Positions 1-8,994 of a stretch of 64,000 bases of DNA are shown one piece after another. The stretch comes from Gigaspora rosea (lineage: Eukaryota; Glomeromycota; Glomeromycetes; Diversisporales; Gigasporaceae): assembly GCA_003550325.1 (NCBI GenBank), contig QKWP01001199.1, forward strand, positions 45,134 to 109,133, in the 5' to 3' direction. A model generated the notes under the pieces. The model did no database searches. It had not been told where the DNA came from and saw only the letters and a list, made by a program, of their open reading frames with translations. How positions within the stretch are numbered: position 1 is the first letter of the stretch; the number at the start of each line of letters is the position of its first letter. The position numbers and the translations under genes are program-made.

Positions 1-227
1 ACAAATTTAAAAATTTTTGAAAAATTATTAAAAATTATAAAAGAAGGTTGACTGTCTACGTACTGTACTATGGGGGTTTAGGCCTGATGTAAAAAATTAT
101 ATTTGTGTCACCAGATTGTCCAATATATACGGTATGTATGACACATATGTGGAAATTTAATTGGACAATCTGATAATACTACTATTCCTTTTATAGGTAA
201 ATATAATTTTTTACATAAGGCCTAAAC

Positions 228-720
228 TAGTGATACGGGTTGATGAAAAAATCGCGGACCAAGGCCTATCCAAAAAAACTCGGGCCGGTCGACCAGGCTG
301 ACCTTTTGCTAGTGTAATTTTTTCTAATCAGAATCAGTCAATATTTATCTATATTAAACGTGTAAAAAGCCATCAGGTAGTTTTTTATCGAAATTCTAAT
401 TATATTAAATGATTTAATTTTTATTCTTTTGTCCTTGAGAAAAATTAGCATTTCATGTTGATTGATTGTCTATGTCTCTGAACATTCATATACTTAGATT
501 ATATTCGCTATTTGCAGTTTATCACCTAAATAAGCCAATTCTCTTACATTATTATAAAATGACTAGCCAATTTTTATTTAATTCCTGGCTTGAAATACAC
601 TTTAGAAGATAATCGATTCTAACACTTCTCTTACCAACTGGCCCGGCCCACAAAGGTGCGGGCCGAGGGTCGACCCGCCCATCGACACAGCCATTGAGCC
701 GGGGTCGACCCGTATCACTA
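228..720. mobile_element. hAT-type MITE, family A copy 1 (493 bp)
   Basis: The ends are inverted repeats, TAGTGATACGGGT and ACCCGTATCACTA. They are flanked by a perfect 8-bp target-site duplication GCCTAAAC at 220-227 and 721-728. An 8-bp duplication and ends starting TAGTG fit the hAT superfamily (terminal consensus YARNG). A second copy with the same ends and a similar interior lies at 26462-26950. No transposase reading frame is present, so it is non-autonomous. It sits inside the right arm of a foldback element and is therefore younger than that element. Confidence 0.85.
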
Positions 721-740
721 GCCTAAACCCCATAATACAG

Positions 741-797
741 TAGTACAGTGGTCTTGAAGGATGTAGCGCAAGACCATAAGATCGGAAGTTCAATACC
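741..797 (+). other. tRNA-like pol III promoter boxes (SINE-like relic)
   Basis: TAGTACAGTGG at 741-751 resembles a tRNA A box. GTTCAATACC at 788-797 matches the B-box consensus GWTCRANNC. The 37-base spacing is typical of a tRNA. The intervening GGTCTT...AAGACC can pair, but no complete cloverleaf or acceptor stem could be drawn, so this is not called a tRNA gene. It lies in the right arm of the foldback element and is absent from the left arm. It may be a captured tRNA or SINE head. Confidence 0.35.
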
Positions 798-924
798 CGC
801 AGGCAGCGAACCTTCTTTTATAATTTTAATAATTTTTTTTAAAATTTTTAATCAACCGATTAAATAGAAGTAGAAAAGTGTTCCTTAAAATATCATAGCA
901 CAGAAGTTAAATAATATTATGCAC

Positions 925-1078
925 GATAATATCAATATTGGTCATGCGTTGATATAAATATCATAAAATAGTTTCATTCTGGCAAATGATCAGCTGACAC
1001 GTGCGGCATGTGTCAGCCAATCATTTGCCAGAATGAACGAATTTCATAATATTAATCGATGCATAACCATTATCTTAT
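925..1078. repeat. Palindromic MITE-like hairpin
   Basis: A strong inverted repeat has its core at 973-1037 (TTCATTCTGGCAAATGATC paired with its near-complement) and more diverged outer arms reaching ~925 and ~1078. The loop is GC-richer than the surroundings. It carries no gene. It is followed at 1108-1132 by a separate short palindrome built on TGCGCATTTTA. Confidence 0.7.
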
Positions 1079-1199
1079 AATTAATGATTACATAGAGATG
1101 GTTAAAGTGCGCATTTTATAATAAAATGCGCATGAGATATAAAATGTGCATGATATCGCATGATAAAAATTTTTTTAATTTTTATCTTTATTATTGATA

Positions 1200-2680
1200 C
1201 TAGTGTTAGGGGCCTGGGCGTTGCTGCGGGCTAGAAGGTTTAATTGTTTTTTATTATAGTTTTTAATTGATTTTTTATATTAGAATTTTAATAGTTTTTT
1301 AAATTAGTTTTTTAGTATATAGAATTGGAAAAACTAAAATGGCGACTGGTCGGCATGGAGACCCCTATATGATTGCCAATCATTTTTCAGATTGGCAAAC
1401 ATATATAAACTATAATTATCCTTTTGATAATCATTTGTTTTTTTTTTGCGCTATTGTTTTTTTTTATTTTTGATTTTTGATTTTCTTTTTTTTCTTTAAC
1501 GTATAGTTTCGTCGTCGTTGGAGTCATCGCTGGAGCCATCGTTGGAGTCATTGTGAACCCGTTGTTGAAGCCTTGGATTGTCGTGAAGTTGTGTTTGGGT
1601 CGTAGAGATTTGATTAAATCGGGGTATTGTAAGATAAGTTGTTTCTTTTTTTTTTTCTCCTGTTGTTTGCTTTTTTTTTTGCTTTTGTTCTTATTTTCTT
1701 TTTTTTTGTAGGTGCTTTACTGGAAAATCAAGTATTGGAGATAAGAATTGGGATGGTTCTGGGCTTTTGTCATTCGGTGTCGTCTGTTAAAGACTATGGA
1801 GATTCGTTTGGGTGCGGTAGTTTTTGAGTTTCGTTTCGTTGCCATCTTTATGGAGTATGAAAGGAAGTTCGGTGCTGAAGATTATAGAAATAGGATCCTG
1901 CGAGATATGCTTTTTTTTTCTTCTCTTCCGTTGTTTGGTTTTTTTTTGCTTTGGTTTCTTACTTTCTTTTTTTTTGTAGCCGCTTTACTGGAAAATTGAT
2001 AAGAATTAGGATGGTTCTGGGCTTTCGTCGTATGGTGTCGTCGTTTAAAGACTACGGAGATTCGTTCGGTTCGGTAGTTTTTGGCCTTCATCATTTCGGT
2101 GCAGTCGTTTATGGAGTATAAAAATTTTGGGCTTTTGCTATAGTTTTTTTGAAGATTGTAGAAACGGGATTCTGCGAGATATGTTTTTTTTTCCTCCCGT
2201 TGTTTTTTTTTTTTTAAATTTAATTAATAAATTATTTTTTTTTTTTTGTAGGCGCTTTACCGGAAATTGAGTATTTGGTATTGGAAATAAGAATTAGGCT
2301 TTCGTCGTTCAGTGTCGTCGTTTAATGACTATGGAGATTCGTTCGGTTCTGTAGTTTTTGGCTTTGTCGTTTCGGTGCTGTACACTGACTTTTTTGAATC
2401 TTGGATGTAAGAATCTTGGACGTAAGAATATTGGTTGGATGGAGGAAAAGAAAACTCCATGCTGACATGCCGTCGTTTTAGAACCTTCGTTGCTTTTGTG
2501 TTGGCATAATATAGTCGCGATAGAATAGATTTTTTTTTTTATAGATTTTTTAGATTTTTTTTTTAAAGATTTTTTTTTTTTTTTTATATTAAATAAAATT
2601 TTTTTTATGTAATTTAGTTGTAACCAATTTGCCAAGTTAAATAAATTAAAAACATGTAATCGTTATTAATCGTTATTATT
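1200..2680. other. T-rich non-coding stretch with recurrent short G/T-rich modules
   Basis: Long T runs alternate with repeated phrases such as CGTCGTTGGAGTCATC, GACTAYGGAGATTCGTT and TAGGCGCTTTACYGGAAA (about 1505-1560, 1710-1830, 1970-2080, 2250-2340). The same phrases occur at 45290-45720. Short open frames here are T-run artefacts. No gene is supported. It is probably the interior of an unclassified repeat; ATGGCGAC at 1337-1344 and GTCGCCAT at 2822-2829 could be its worn ends, but this is weak. Confidence 0.4.
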
Positions 2681-2725
2681 TTATCGAATCTGAACTTTCG
2701 GGCTTATTTTTAATAAAATTTTATA

Positions 2726-2815
2726 ATCGACCAATAAAAATCGATCACGTGAATCACGTGCTTGATTTTGACAAATCGAGCACGTGCTTCACGTGATTGA
2801 TTTTTATTGGTCGAT
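2726..2815. repeat. 90-bp hairpin with CACGTG motifs
   Basis: ATCGACCAATAAAAATCGAT at the left is matched by the complementary ATTGATTTTTATTGGTCGAT at the right. The arms pair almost completely and each carries CACGTG / CACGTGC. It is a compact palindromic MITE-like unit without a gene. Confidence 0.75.
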
Positions 2816-2924
2816 CACGGGGTCGCCATAAAATAACACCCTATAGAATTCTAATAGTTTTATACAATTTTAGTTTTTCAGGTTTTTAAAATGAAATTAT
2901 ATATACAGTATATGAAAACCCCAT

Positions 2925-3140
2925 CCCAAAGCTCAATATAATGAAAACTGACCCTAACCCTAACTATTAGGTCTCAAGATTATTATTAGGCCTCATAATT
3001 GTTAGTTTAAAGTTATATATATCGATACCTTTTCCCAAAGCTCAACATAATAAAACTGACCCTAACCCTAACCTATAGGCCTTATGCTTATTTTAGGCCT
3101 TATGATTATTAGATTAAAGGTTTATACTATTTTTTTATTA
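2925..3140. repeat. Two-unit tandem repeat (~109 bp) with telomere-like CCCTAA
   Basis: The unit starts CCCAAAGCTCAAYATAAT at 2925 and again at 3034. Both units contain CCCTAACCCTAAC, two copies of the CCCTAA telomere-type hexamer. Two hexamers are too few to argue for a former telomere. Confidence 0.6.
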
Positions 3141-3149
3141 GTTATAAAG

Positions 3150-3422
3150 ATAAATTAAATTAAATAATAAGTACTTTTAAAATTATTTACAACTATTTAC
3201 AACTATTTACAAATTAAATAAAATTAAATAATAATATTTTTAAAACTATATACAAATTAAATAAATAATAATAATACTTTTAGAAATTATATCCAAATTA
3301 AATTAATAATATAATACTTTTAAAAACTATATACAAATTAAATAATAATAATATAGTACTTTTAAAAATTATATACAAATTAAATTAAATAAATAAAAAT
3401 ACTTTTAAACAATTTACAAATA
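3150..3422. repeat. AT-rich minisatellite
   Basis: A degenerate repeat of about 50-60 bp is built on ATATACAAATTAAATAATAA plus TACTTTTAAAA. It is repeated about five times and carries no gene. Confidence 0.6.
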
Positions 3423-3689
3423 TAAGGTGAATAGGGGTAATTTGGCGAAGTTAACTATTCTGTTAGGTAAACTTTTTATTAACAGCACCATAGCGAAAAA
3501 TTTACACCCGTAATGAAACTATGCTATATTTAGAATATTTCTATTAAAAAAAAAGGTATGACAAAAATCAAAATCGGTAAATCACCACTTTACCAAACAG
3601 TACTAAAAAATGGAAATTTAGGATTAAAGTGATAATTTGGCGAATTTTGATTACTAATATAAAAAAAATTTTTACTTTCCTTTTTTTTC

Positions 3690-4609
3690 CTTTAATGTCC
3701 TCCCTATTTTCTGTGAGTCTTCTGGACTTCCTTTCCTTTTTTTTGGGCCAAACGCAGTTCCCGTTCAGTTTTTTTTGGGCTTTTGCCTCTTCTCGTTCGG
3801 CTTTTCTTTGGGCTGCTACTTCCTTTTTTCGGCTTGCTTCTTCAGATTTACGTTCTGCTTCCATGTTTACTCTTCTAATTGGCGCCAACTTTCTTTGCTA
3901 GTGAGGAGCTGAGAAAAAGGAAGCATTTTTATTTTTTTCTTGTAGGAGGTTGATCAGATCTGGTCTGATCTTCTGTAGTTGGTTGTGAACTTATTGCTGG
4001 AATGCGAGGAGCCGGATACTTAAGAACCGAATGTAAAGAGCAAGTCCCAGGATTTTTGTAAGTATCTAGCTCCTCTTTGGCTGTAAAAAGTTGAGACCTT
4101 AATGAATCATTTTCATTTCTAAGCATTATATTTTCTTCTGCTAGTGGGTCAAGATTCAAGCGAGTGGAACGAAAATGATTCGAGTTAGTAGATATTTGAG
4201 GTAATGAAGATGGTTCGGCCAGTACGAGAGATTGACTATATGAAGGTGAGATATCGAACTGTTCGGTTACTAATGATGGGTTTAGACGGTCAGAACTAAT
4301 GGCATTTGGTTCAAATGGCCAAATTCCCGTTGCTTTATAGGCATTACAAATCGCTTTTGGTGTATAAGTTTCGAGGAAGGCAGAACCAAAAACTCTCGCA
4401 AAGGTTCGTTTCGTTACTACTATACCATCAGTTTCTCTACTGTATTTTTCACAACCTTTGCTATATCCTTTTTTTAGTGCTGCAAAAGGAATTTCTGATG
4501 GTTGCAAAACTTGGGTCGTATGGGGCAGAAGTGCATAAAGAAGAATGCCATTGTTGCGACAAAAGTCAACAGAAGTATAATTGATGTGACTTTTGTGGCC
4601 ATCTAACAT
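3690..4609 (-). pseudogene. pogo-like transposase, C-terminal catalytic part
   Basis: MLDGHKSH at the start carries the second catalytic Asp of the DDE_1 domain. LLPHTTQVLQPSEIPFAALK is the third-motif region, where pogo relatives usually read LQPLDV; here the acidic residue is Glu in SEI. A family-typical AYKATGIWPFEPNAI follows, then a Ser/Thr-rich tail with a short coiled-coil stretch (LAEENIMLRNENDSLRSQLF). This frame stops at about 3929. A basic coiled-coil segment in a shifted frame at ~3870-3690 (EAERKSEEASRKKEVAAQRK) probably was the original C-terminus. The protein is broken; whether Glu replaces Asp functionally cannot be judged from one copy. Confidence 0.8.
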
Positions 4610-4767
4610 TAGTAATACTGGTCGGTTAGAGGAATCGAACGAATAAAATTACAAGGTACACTTTAAATAATTCTTTATGCATGTACCCCGTACTTGTAAA
4701 ACCCATTACGGTCCCTGGTGTGCACCGTCAAGTAAATTAGGTATCGTATGAACACCTTTATAAATTA

Positions 4768-5439
4768 TCAAAGGTGGAATATAAGTTCTAGCTGCCGAAA
4801 TTGTAGGTGCAACTGAAATATGTTCTTGCGAATTTCCATGTGCAATTTTGTGCACTTGACTGAGCCTTTTTTTGCTAATACCTTTTCTAATGCAGGCACA
4901 ATTGCAAACCCAGTCTCATCCATATTCCATATTTGTGCCACATTAAGAGAATTTTCACTAATAATTTGGTTAAGTTTTTTAAAATGATCATCGACTATAG
5001 TTTTATTTGCTTTTTGTGCTCTTGCTTCCGATAATTGTTGAGGAACACGAAAGGATAAATCTGGTTGGTCCCTCATAAAACATTCCCACCAGTCTTGACC
5101 CGGCACATTTTCCCCAAAAGGGTGCGATCGCTTATTTAATTTCATAATTTCCATCACACAATAATTGACCCCGGTTCTTGTCAAGCCAAACCCGAGCTTT
5201 TGCATGTTAATGCAATAGCCAACTAATTGATTTTCTTCATGACTGGTGAGAATGTTAGGTGCACCTGGACGTTTAGGAGGACCACCATTACTTACTGCAT
5301 GCCGAAGAGTAGTTTCTGAAAGACCAAAGTCTTTTGCCAAACCATTTATACTTGGAGGTTTGGACCCGGGAGGGCATTCATTTAATTTTTTAAGTGCAGT
5401 GTTGATTGCCTCACCTCTTTTATCAGAAGATTGTCTCAT
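4768..5439 (-). pseudogene. pogo-like transposase, N-terminal part (HTH + start of DDE domain)
   Basis: The frame opens at the ATG at 5439. Residues ~27-55 (INGLAKDFGLSETTLRHAV) form a psq/CENP-B-type helix-turn-helix. Residues ~65-125 look like the second HTH_Tnp_Tc5-type DNA-binding domain. IWNMDETGF near residue 170 carries the first catalytic Asp of the DDE_1 domain. The frame runs off after KKGSVKC and ends in 20-odd residues unlike the family. The expected continuation (VHKIAHGNSQEHISVAP) is present in another frame just downstream, so a one-base frameshift lies near 4860. At least one more shift is needed before the C-terminal part. Neighbour: the C-terminal part begins about 160 bases downstream on the same strand. 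Confidence 0.8.
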
Positions 5440-5678
5440 GGTCGAATTAATTTTTTCGAAGTAAAAATTTTTTCGAAATAAAAATTTAATAATTTTTTCG
5501 AAGTAAAAATTATAAGATGAAATCGTAAATAACGTGACACATGAAAATTTACTGAGTATTTATTGTTGTGTATAGAAGTTGTAGCAACATCGGTTGCACA
5601 ATATCATTCACGTACCAAATCAAAGTGCACATATTTAGTCACGATGTAAGTTCGAACAAAATTCATGTATGTTATAAA

Positions 5679-6300
5679 TAGGTGTAATTTGGCGAATTGG
5701 AAATAATCTAAGATATATCGTGATCCCATGATTGGATCTGAACAATTTTTTTACCATTCGAATCCTCTCTCTCAATGAGAGGATTTGAATGGTATAAAAA
5801 TTGCTCAGATTCAATTACGGGCAGTGTTTAAAATTTGATGTTCTCATGTTCTCATGAGAACACTAAATTTTTTTTAAGAACATTAATATTTAAAATAATG
5901 TTCTCTTATTTGAGAACATTTTGTACTGATAAAATGTTCTCAAAATATTATTAGTATAGTTTTTTTTTTTACATATTTGAAGAAAAGATTTATAGTTGCA
6001 AAAAGTTAAATAAGTATATCACATAATCAATTCAACCAATTTAAATGTTTTAAGTAATATCAAAATCAGAAAGCCTTTGTCTATAAATTACTTAAAAGTC
6101 CAAGATAGGTTTATACAATAAAAATATATGCATGTTTAAAAAATAAAATTCTATATAATGAGAACATTAAAAATTTTTTGAGAACATTAATGCTCTAAAT
6201 TTAGTTCATTTGAGAACATAATTTTGAATTTGAATTTTAAACACTGATCACGGGATCACGATATATCTTAGATTATTCCAAATTCGCCAAATTACCCTTA
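5679..6300. repeat. Palindromic unit interrupted by a MITE
   Basis: Left-arm landmarks GTAATTTGGCGAA and TAATCTAAGATATATCGTGA are mirrored at 6254-6300. The centre (5740-5812) is a tight hairpin around GAATCCTCTC / GAGAGGATT. The 425-bp hAT-type MITE at 5822-6246 splits the right arm. Its outer bases GTAATTTGGCGAA are shared with the pogo-like element's TIR, so it may be a foldback derivative of that end. Confidence 0.65.
5822..6246. mobile_element. hAT-type MITE (425 bp)
   Basis: The ends are CAGTGTTTAAAATTTGA and its near-complement TTTTAAACACTG. They are flanked by an 8-bp duplication with one mismatch (ATTACGGG at 5814-5821, ATCACGGG at 6247-6254). The CAGTG ends and 8-bp duplication fit hAT. 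The interior is rich in the direct and inverted motif ATGTTCTC / GAGAACAT, typical of subterminal repeats. No transposase. Confidence 0.8.
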
Positions 6301-6420
6301 TTCGCCAAATTACTCCTATTCACCTTACAATATATACAAATTTTAAAATATATACAAAATATGTGAAAATAAATGCAAATTATGTACAAATATGTAGTCT
6401 ATTAAATATATACTATTTTT

Positions 6421-7690
6421 TTAATCAAAAATTTCCTTATATACAACATTTCTTATATATACACACTCTTTTCCCTCTATATGCCCATTCTTAACCAAGA
6501 CTTTAATTTTATCTTTTAATTGGACTCTTGACAAAGCTACATATAATTGCCTAGAGGTTGGAACCGAATTGTTGCATCCGAATTTAAAACCGGTTCAACC
6601 CGATTTGAATATTTTATATTCGTATTTAATAAAACTGGATTTATCAAATTTAATAAAACCGAAAAAAACTGAAAAATCGAATTTAATAAAACCGGATTTA
6701 TCAAATTTAATAAAACAGAAAAATCGAATACCAGGAATGTAGCCATGCAGAGTGAGAGTGTATGGATTACTGCCATCTAGAATAGCGAATTTGCAAATCT
6801 TGCATTTACAGGTTTTCATAAATTCTGGGAAAACTGATAAAACTTGATCAGCCGAATTCAATAAGTTTTTGAATTCGCCGAAATCAAATTCCGATTACAC
6901 CAAATTCAAAAACTTATCGAATTCGGCTGAAATAATTTTTATCAGTTGTCCCAGAATTTATGAAAACAGCTGTAATTTGCTGGTGCAGTATATTGATACT
7001 GTATGAGCATACTGGATTTGGTATTCATGTTACTCTGAGGTATGTAATATCATATGATGGGAACGAGAATACAAAAACTATTCTCAACAGATTGCCTTAG
7101 ATACCTGAATTCGATTTTGGCCAAAGTTTAGGCCGGCATTTATCAATAATAATAACTAACTATATAATAGCAAAATTAGTGTCCGGCAATTTTATTTAGC
7201 GTGGATTATTAGCAAAATTTATCAATTTCGATCCCTTCTGTCCCAGATCTTCAGAATTTTGGTTGCACAACCAATCTATTCTGATTTACAATGTATCAAG
7301 CTACCCTAACAGCTAAGCACAAACATTTGGACGTTCTAACTACTAGTTATTACAACTGTGAAACCCATTTTTTTAAATTCGGGTTAAAACCAGTTTAAGT
7401 TGAAGTTGAATAATTAAATCCGATTTGTAAAAATAAACTCGGTTCCAACCTCTATAATTGCCCATGAGCAAAAACAGACTTGGGCAAATATAATCCCATA
7501 TTAGGAATTGTTTGACCTTGAGCCTTGTTAATTGTCATTGCAAAAGATAATCTAATTGGAAATTGGTGCCTTACTAATTGGAATGGAAGTTCAGAATCTG
7601 ATGGTGACAATCTTAATCGAGGTATAAAAATTCTTTTTTCTTTGTTGACTCCTGTTAAGATCTCTGCTGCCCATATTAGGTATACCATAC
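6421..7690 (-). pseudogene. PIF1/Helitron-type helicase C-terminal fragment, split by a hAT-type insertion
   Basis: Read on the minus strand, 7690-7455 encodes ILTGVNKEKRIFIPRL followed by FAMTINKAQGQTIPNMG, the conserved late helicase motifs of PIF1-like enzymes and Helitron replicases. The next residues, LYVALSRVQLKDKIKVLVK, continue at 6551 and end at a TAA at 6421-6423. The 903-bp hAT-type element plus one copy of its 8-bp target duplication lies exactly between the two parts. The fragment lacks the ATPase (Walker) half, which is missing upstream of 7690. It is a relic either of a Helitron or of the expanded PIF1-like family. Confidence 0.75.
6552..7454. mobile_element. hAT-type non-autonomous element (903 bp) inside the helicase relic
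   Basis: 16-bp inverted ends TAGAGGTTGGAACCGA / complement (one mismatch) are flanked by a perfect 8-bp duplication TAATTGCC at 6544-6551 and 7455-7462. The interior shows a two-unit tandem repeat around GGATTTATCAAATTTAATAA (6630-6725) and a strong palindrome at 6810-6969 (arms TTTTCATAAATTCTGGG... and complement). No transposase. Confidence 0.85.
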
Positions 7691-8200
7691 TGATCTATTG
7701 TATAGTATGGGGAATTACAGCAGATCAATATGGTACCGGTAATGGCACAAATTTTAGGATAAGATTATATAGATAACCAAGTGGAGTGTAAAATACCCTT
7801 ATTCCGTACCATATAATTCTGTTACAGTGTTATTGTTACATATAATATTAAAATAGATCAGTCAGTATGTTATAAGGGTGTAAAATACCTATTTAAAATC
7901 TTATCATACTGTTTTGGTTTTATATTAGTAAGGTTTTGTTTTTAAAATATTGACAAAAATAAACGCGTGCACAAATTCGCACGCGTTCGGAATCTATGTC
8001 GGGCTGATCCGGAATTGACTAAAATAAATAAACGTGTGCACAAATTATGTTTATTCCGGATCAGCCCGTAAAATTATTAAAAAAAAGCATGACATAATCT
8101 CAAATAGTGGCGAACAACTGCGCTATAATGTATTGATATATTTAAATAAAGATACTACATATTGAACTAAATCAGATTTTGCCAATATACATAAATTTTT
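7679..8200. repeat. Cluster of small inverted repeats, no gene
   Basis: Three units are visible: a weak TIR pair around CATACTGATCTATT (7683-7698 and 7852-7874), a perfect hairpin ACGCGTGC / GCACGCGT (7963-7986), and a hairpin CGGGCTGATCCGGAAT / ATTCCGGATCAGCCCG (8000-8068). These could be worn MITEs. Nothing else is seen up to the LRR relic. Confidence 0.5.
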
Positions 8201-8438
8201 ACAAATTAGCTAATTGTAAACTTCATCGTTGTTTATCTTATATAATTTGACACCTGACCCGTGGCTTTGCCACGGGATCTTTGTATAAAACTTTAGAATC
8301 TTAGTTAAATCTGTTATTCGCATTGTATAATATTCATAAATATGCTGTCTGATCTCAGATAACGGTGAGGAATCGGGAAATCGGCGGGTCCGGCGATGAA
8401 TCACGAGATCGGTTTCGTACAACCGGCAATGGGTCAAT

Positions 8439-8972
8439 TTGTGTCGATATTACCTTGCATTGGAAGGAGGAAAAGCATTAGCAGATGCACTTTACAAGAA
8501 CTCCACGCCAATCAAGAAAGTGAACTTGGATCGGGGGGAAAGCTTTAGCATATGCACTTTGCAAGAATTCCCGTTGAAAAATCTGAATCTTAGTTATAAT
8601 AATATTAGATCAGAAGGTGAAAAAGCATTAGCAGATGCGCTTTGCAAGAACTCCACGTTGACTTCTTTGGATCTTAGTTGGAATAAATTTGGATCAAAAG
8701 AAGGAAAAGCATTGGTAGGCGCTCTTTGTAAGAACTCCACACTTACTTCTTTAAAACTTGGAAGTAATTACTTTGGATTGGAAGGAGGAAAAGCATTAGC
8801 AGATGAACTTTGCAAGAATTTCACGCTAACTTCTTTGATCTTTACGTTAATAAACTTGGAGCGAAGGAGTAGAGCATTAGCAGATGCACTTTGCAAGGAC
8901 TCCACGCTGAAAGATTTAAAATTTAATAAAATCATAAATTACAATAGTTATATAAATTACAAGTTAAAGTGA
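8439..8972 (+). pseudogene. LRR (ribonuclease-inhibitor type) gene fragment
   Basis: About five 28-residue repeats of the pattern GGKALADALCKNSTLTSLDLSW are readable, the same repeat as in the BTB-LRR gene at 27890-29669. There is no BTB exon upstream and no plausible start; the first in-frame ATG lies in unrelated sequence. One early repeat reads STPIKKVNLDRGESFSICTL, which is the normal repeat in shifted frame, so two compensating indels are likely. The C-terminus degenerates into Asn/Tyr/Lys-rich sequence. The 1.8 kb downstream also resembles the flank of the BTB-LRR gene, so this is best read as a broken partial duplicate. Confidence 0.75.
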
Positions 8973-8994
8973 AAATTGGAAATTGAACAATAAT

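Larger units (their letters stand above)
1..850. repeat. Foldback (long inverted-repeat) element, left end cut by the window edge
   Basis: The stretch 1-~110 is repeated in inverted orientation at ~165-219 and 721-850. The arms share GGTTTAGGCC / GGCCTAAACC, GTAAAAAATTATATTT and its complement, AGATTGTCCAAT / ATTGGACAATCT, and an outer AAGGTT / AACCTTCTTTTATAATT segment. The right arm is split by a hAT-type MITE at 228-720. Without that insertion the two arms would pair into a large hairpin. The right arm carries about 60 extra bases (744-800) with tRNA-like promoter boxes that the left arm lacks. No coding potential was seen. It is probably a non-autonomous foldback element; the class is not known. 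Confidence 0.6.
3423..6327 (-). mobile_element. pogo-like (Tc1/mariner superfamily) DNA transposon, ~2.9 kb
   Basis: 27-bp inverted repeats lie at 3423-3449 and 6301-6327; AGGTGAATAGGGGTAATTT pairs with its complement with one mismatch in the 27. The outermost TA on each side fits the TA target duplication of this superfamily. Inside, on the minus strand, lies a broken transposase (5439 down to about 3690) with a CENP-B/psq-type DNA-binding head and a DDE_1 catalytic domain. A palindromic unit (5679-6300), itself carrying a hAT-type MITE, occupies the promoter-side end. The transposase has at least three frame breaks, so the element is not autonomous as read. Confidence 0.8.

Noticed and set aside
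602-793. 63-codon minus-strand open frame
   Set aside because: It crosses the end of a hAT MITE and its target duplication, and has no protein-like pattern.
1639-1999. Hydrophobic small proteins in the T-rich region
   Set aside because: Phe/Leu strings come from T-runs; the same holds for 45283-45962.
2940-3075. Interstitial telomere
   Set aside because: Only two CCCTAA hexamers per unit, embedded in a longer tandem repeat.
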